Assembly (NCBI GenBank): GCA_945876155.1
Contig: CAMCMW010000151.1
Location: 1-5,173 of the forward strand
Length of the DNA: 5,173 bases
Direction: 5' to 3'
From: an uncultured Ruminococcus sp.
GTDB taxonomy: Bacteria > Bacillota > Clostridia > Oscillospirales > Ruminococcaceae
Within the stretch, counting starts at the first letter, position 1; each line of letters begins with the position of its first letter. Below, in pieces: positions 4,721-5,173 of the stretch. The translations under genes were made by a program, and so were the position numbers. The notes below the pieces were generated by a model, which was not told the DNA's origin, searched no databases, and was given only the letters and a program-made list of their open reading frames with translations.

Positions 4721-4924
4721 GGGCAGAGCCCTCTTGTCGCCCTCCGCAGAGGGCGAAATTCCCCAAAAAGCCGCCATGTTTTTGTGCAAAAACAAGTCAA
4801 CTCACAGCACAATCAAACTCAGAAAAACCCAAATTATCCACGGCGGCTTTTGTCATTCAACAGCGTCAGCGAATTGAATGACCGCCGATAGGCGAGAAAA
4901 AACTAACGGTACGAGTAAAGTAAG
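4721..4924 (+). repeat. Left copy of an inverted multi-hairpin element
   Basis: This ~204-nt unit aligns to the reverse complement of about 4969-5172. The first 55 nt match at 46 positions and the next 76 at 57, both without gaps; similarity continues through the AAAAACT block and fades past ~4924. Hairpins in order: GAGGGC/GCCCTC (4719-4733); TCGCCCTC/GAGGGCGA with a CGCA loop (4737-4756); a long arm AAAAGCCGCC/GGCGGCTTTT (4766-4775 with 4842-4851) enclosing TGTTTTT/AAAAACA (4777-4794); GTCATTCAA/TTGAATGAC (4852-4882); and CGCC/GGCG (about 4883-4894). No coding sequence is supported here. It may be a structured RNA, a non-autonomous mobile element or a terminator-like repeat. Confidence 0.8.
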
Positions 4925-4968
4925 CCTATGAGAAATTTTCAAAGGGTCGTTTGTTTATGGTCTTGGAT

Positions 4969-5172
4969 TTTACTTGATTCGTGTCCTCAGTTTTTCGCCG
5001 CCTGACGGCGGTTCATTTAAATCGCTTTGCTCTTAAATGAATAAAGCCGCCGTGGATAAATTGAGTTTTGGTTAGTTGACTTGTATTGTAAGTTGACGTG
5101 TTTTTTGATAAAAGAACGGCGGCTTTTTAAGGAGTTTCGCTCACTGCGGTGAGCGACAAGGGGGCTTTGCCC
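4969..5172 (-). repeat. Right, inverted copy of the multi-hairpin element
   Basis: This is the reverse-orientation partner of 4721-4924, reaching the window edge. Its hairpins mirror the left copy: GGGGC/GCCCC (5161-5173); TCGCTCAC/GTGAGCGA with a 4-nt loop (5137-5156); the long arm AAAGCCGCC/GGCGGCTTT (5043-5051 with 5118-5126) with an inner GTTTTTT/AAAGAAC hairpin (5100-5117, one G-T pair); TTCATTTAA/TTAAATGAA (5012-5041); and a CCGCC/GGCGG hairpin near 4996-5011. The long arm ends in GGCGGCTTTTT, which looks like a terminator on the plus strand, as the left copy does on the minus strand. About 44 nt of non-repeated sequence (4925-4968) separates the copies. Confidence 0.8.
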
Positions 5173-5173
5173 C

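Noticed and set aside
4616..4891. Open frame of 91 codons on the plus strand in the repeat region
   Set aside because: It runs straight through the hairpins of the left repeat copy, has low-complexity basic composition, lacks a ribosome binding site and starts from a poor codon context; the inverted copy keeps stems rather than a reading frame.
4640..5173. CRISPR array or tandem-repeat origin
   Set aside because: Repeats are inverted rather than direct, have no regular spacer pattern, and the 17-bp internal repeats occur only twice per copy.

Overview
The window looks like a chromosomal segment of a low-to-moderate GC Firmicute, most likely an Oscillospiraceae/Ruminococcus-type gut Clostridium. 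This is inferred from the clostridial-type nifS-nifU pair, the short single-domain XRE regulators, AGGAGG-type ribosome binding sites, sigma-A-like promoters with 17-bp spacers, and GC-rich hairpin repeats between genes. No species can be named from the sequence alone.

Layout from left to right. (1) At the left edge, on the minus strand, is the 5' half of an FMN (RFN) riboswitch with its own near-consensus promoter. The gene it controls lies outside the window. (2) Just upstream of it, also on the minus strand, is a 158-aa protein resembling the YpsA/DUF1273 branch of the SLOG superfamily. (3) A short AT-rich, palindrome-rich intergenic region with back-to-back -10 boxes separates that gene from a rightward cluster of five tiny DNA-binding proteins: a 69-aa HTH_26-like XRE, two 80-aa XRE paralogues, a terminator, then a 64-aa ribbon-helix-helix protein and a third, 81-aa XRE paralogue. 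The three 80-81-aa XRE proteins are clearly duplicates of one another and share an almost invariant C-terminal tail. No toxin, recombinase or phage structural gene accompanies them here. (4) A 65-nt two-hairpin repeat sits between the convergent ends of this cluster and the next operon and probably terminates transcription from both sides.

(5) A leftward operon follows, read as rnhA (RNase HI), nifS/iscS (cysteine desulfurase), a 137-aa protein resembling a stand-alone EF-Tu domain II barrel, and nifU/iscU (Fe-S scaffold). A TTGCTA-17-TATAAT promoter lies just upstream of rnhA. The desulfurase supplies persulfide sulfur to the scaffold for Fe-S cluster assembly. The middle gene is tightly packed between them and has no obvious known role in that pathway.

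(6) The last ~610 nt (4562-5173) hold no convincing gene. They contain two inverted, diverged copies of an approximately 204-nt multi-hairpin element with a ~44-nt spacer, running to the window edge. The copies align almost without gaps, and in two of the hairpins every stem difference is compensated on the other side. This is the strongest sign of undescribed structure in the window. Other points of interest are the domain-II-like protein inside the nifS-nifU operon and the tandem XRE/RHH array with its shared promoter motifs.
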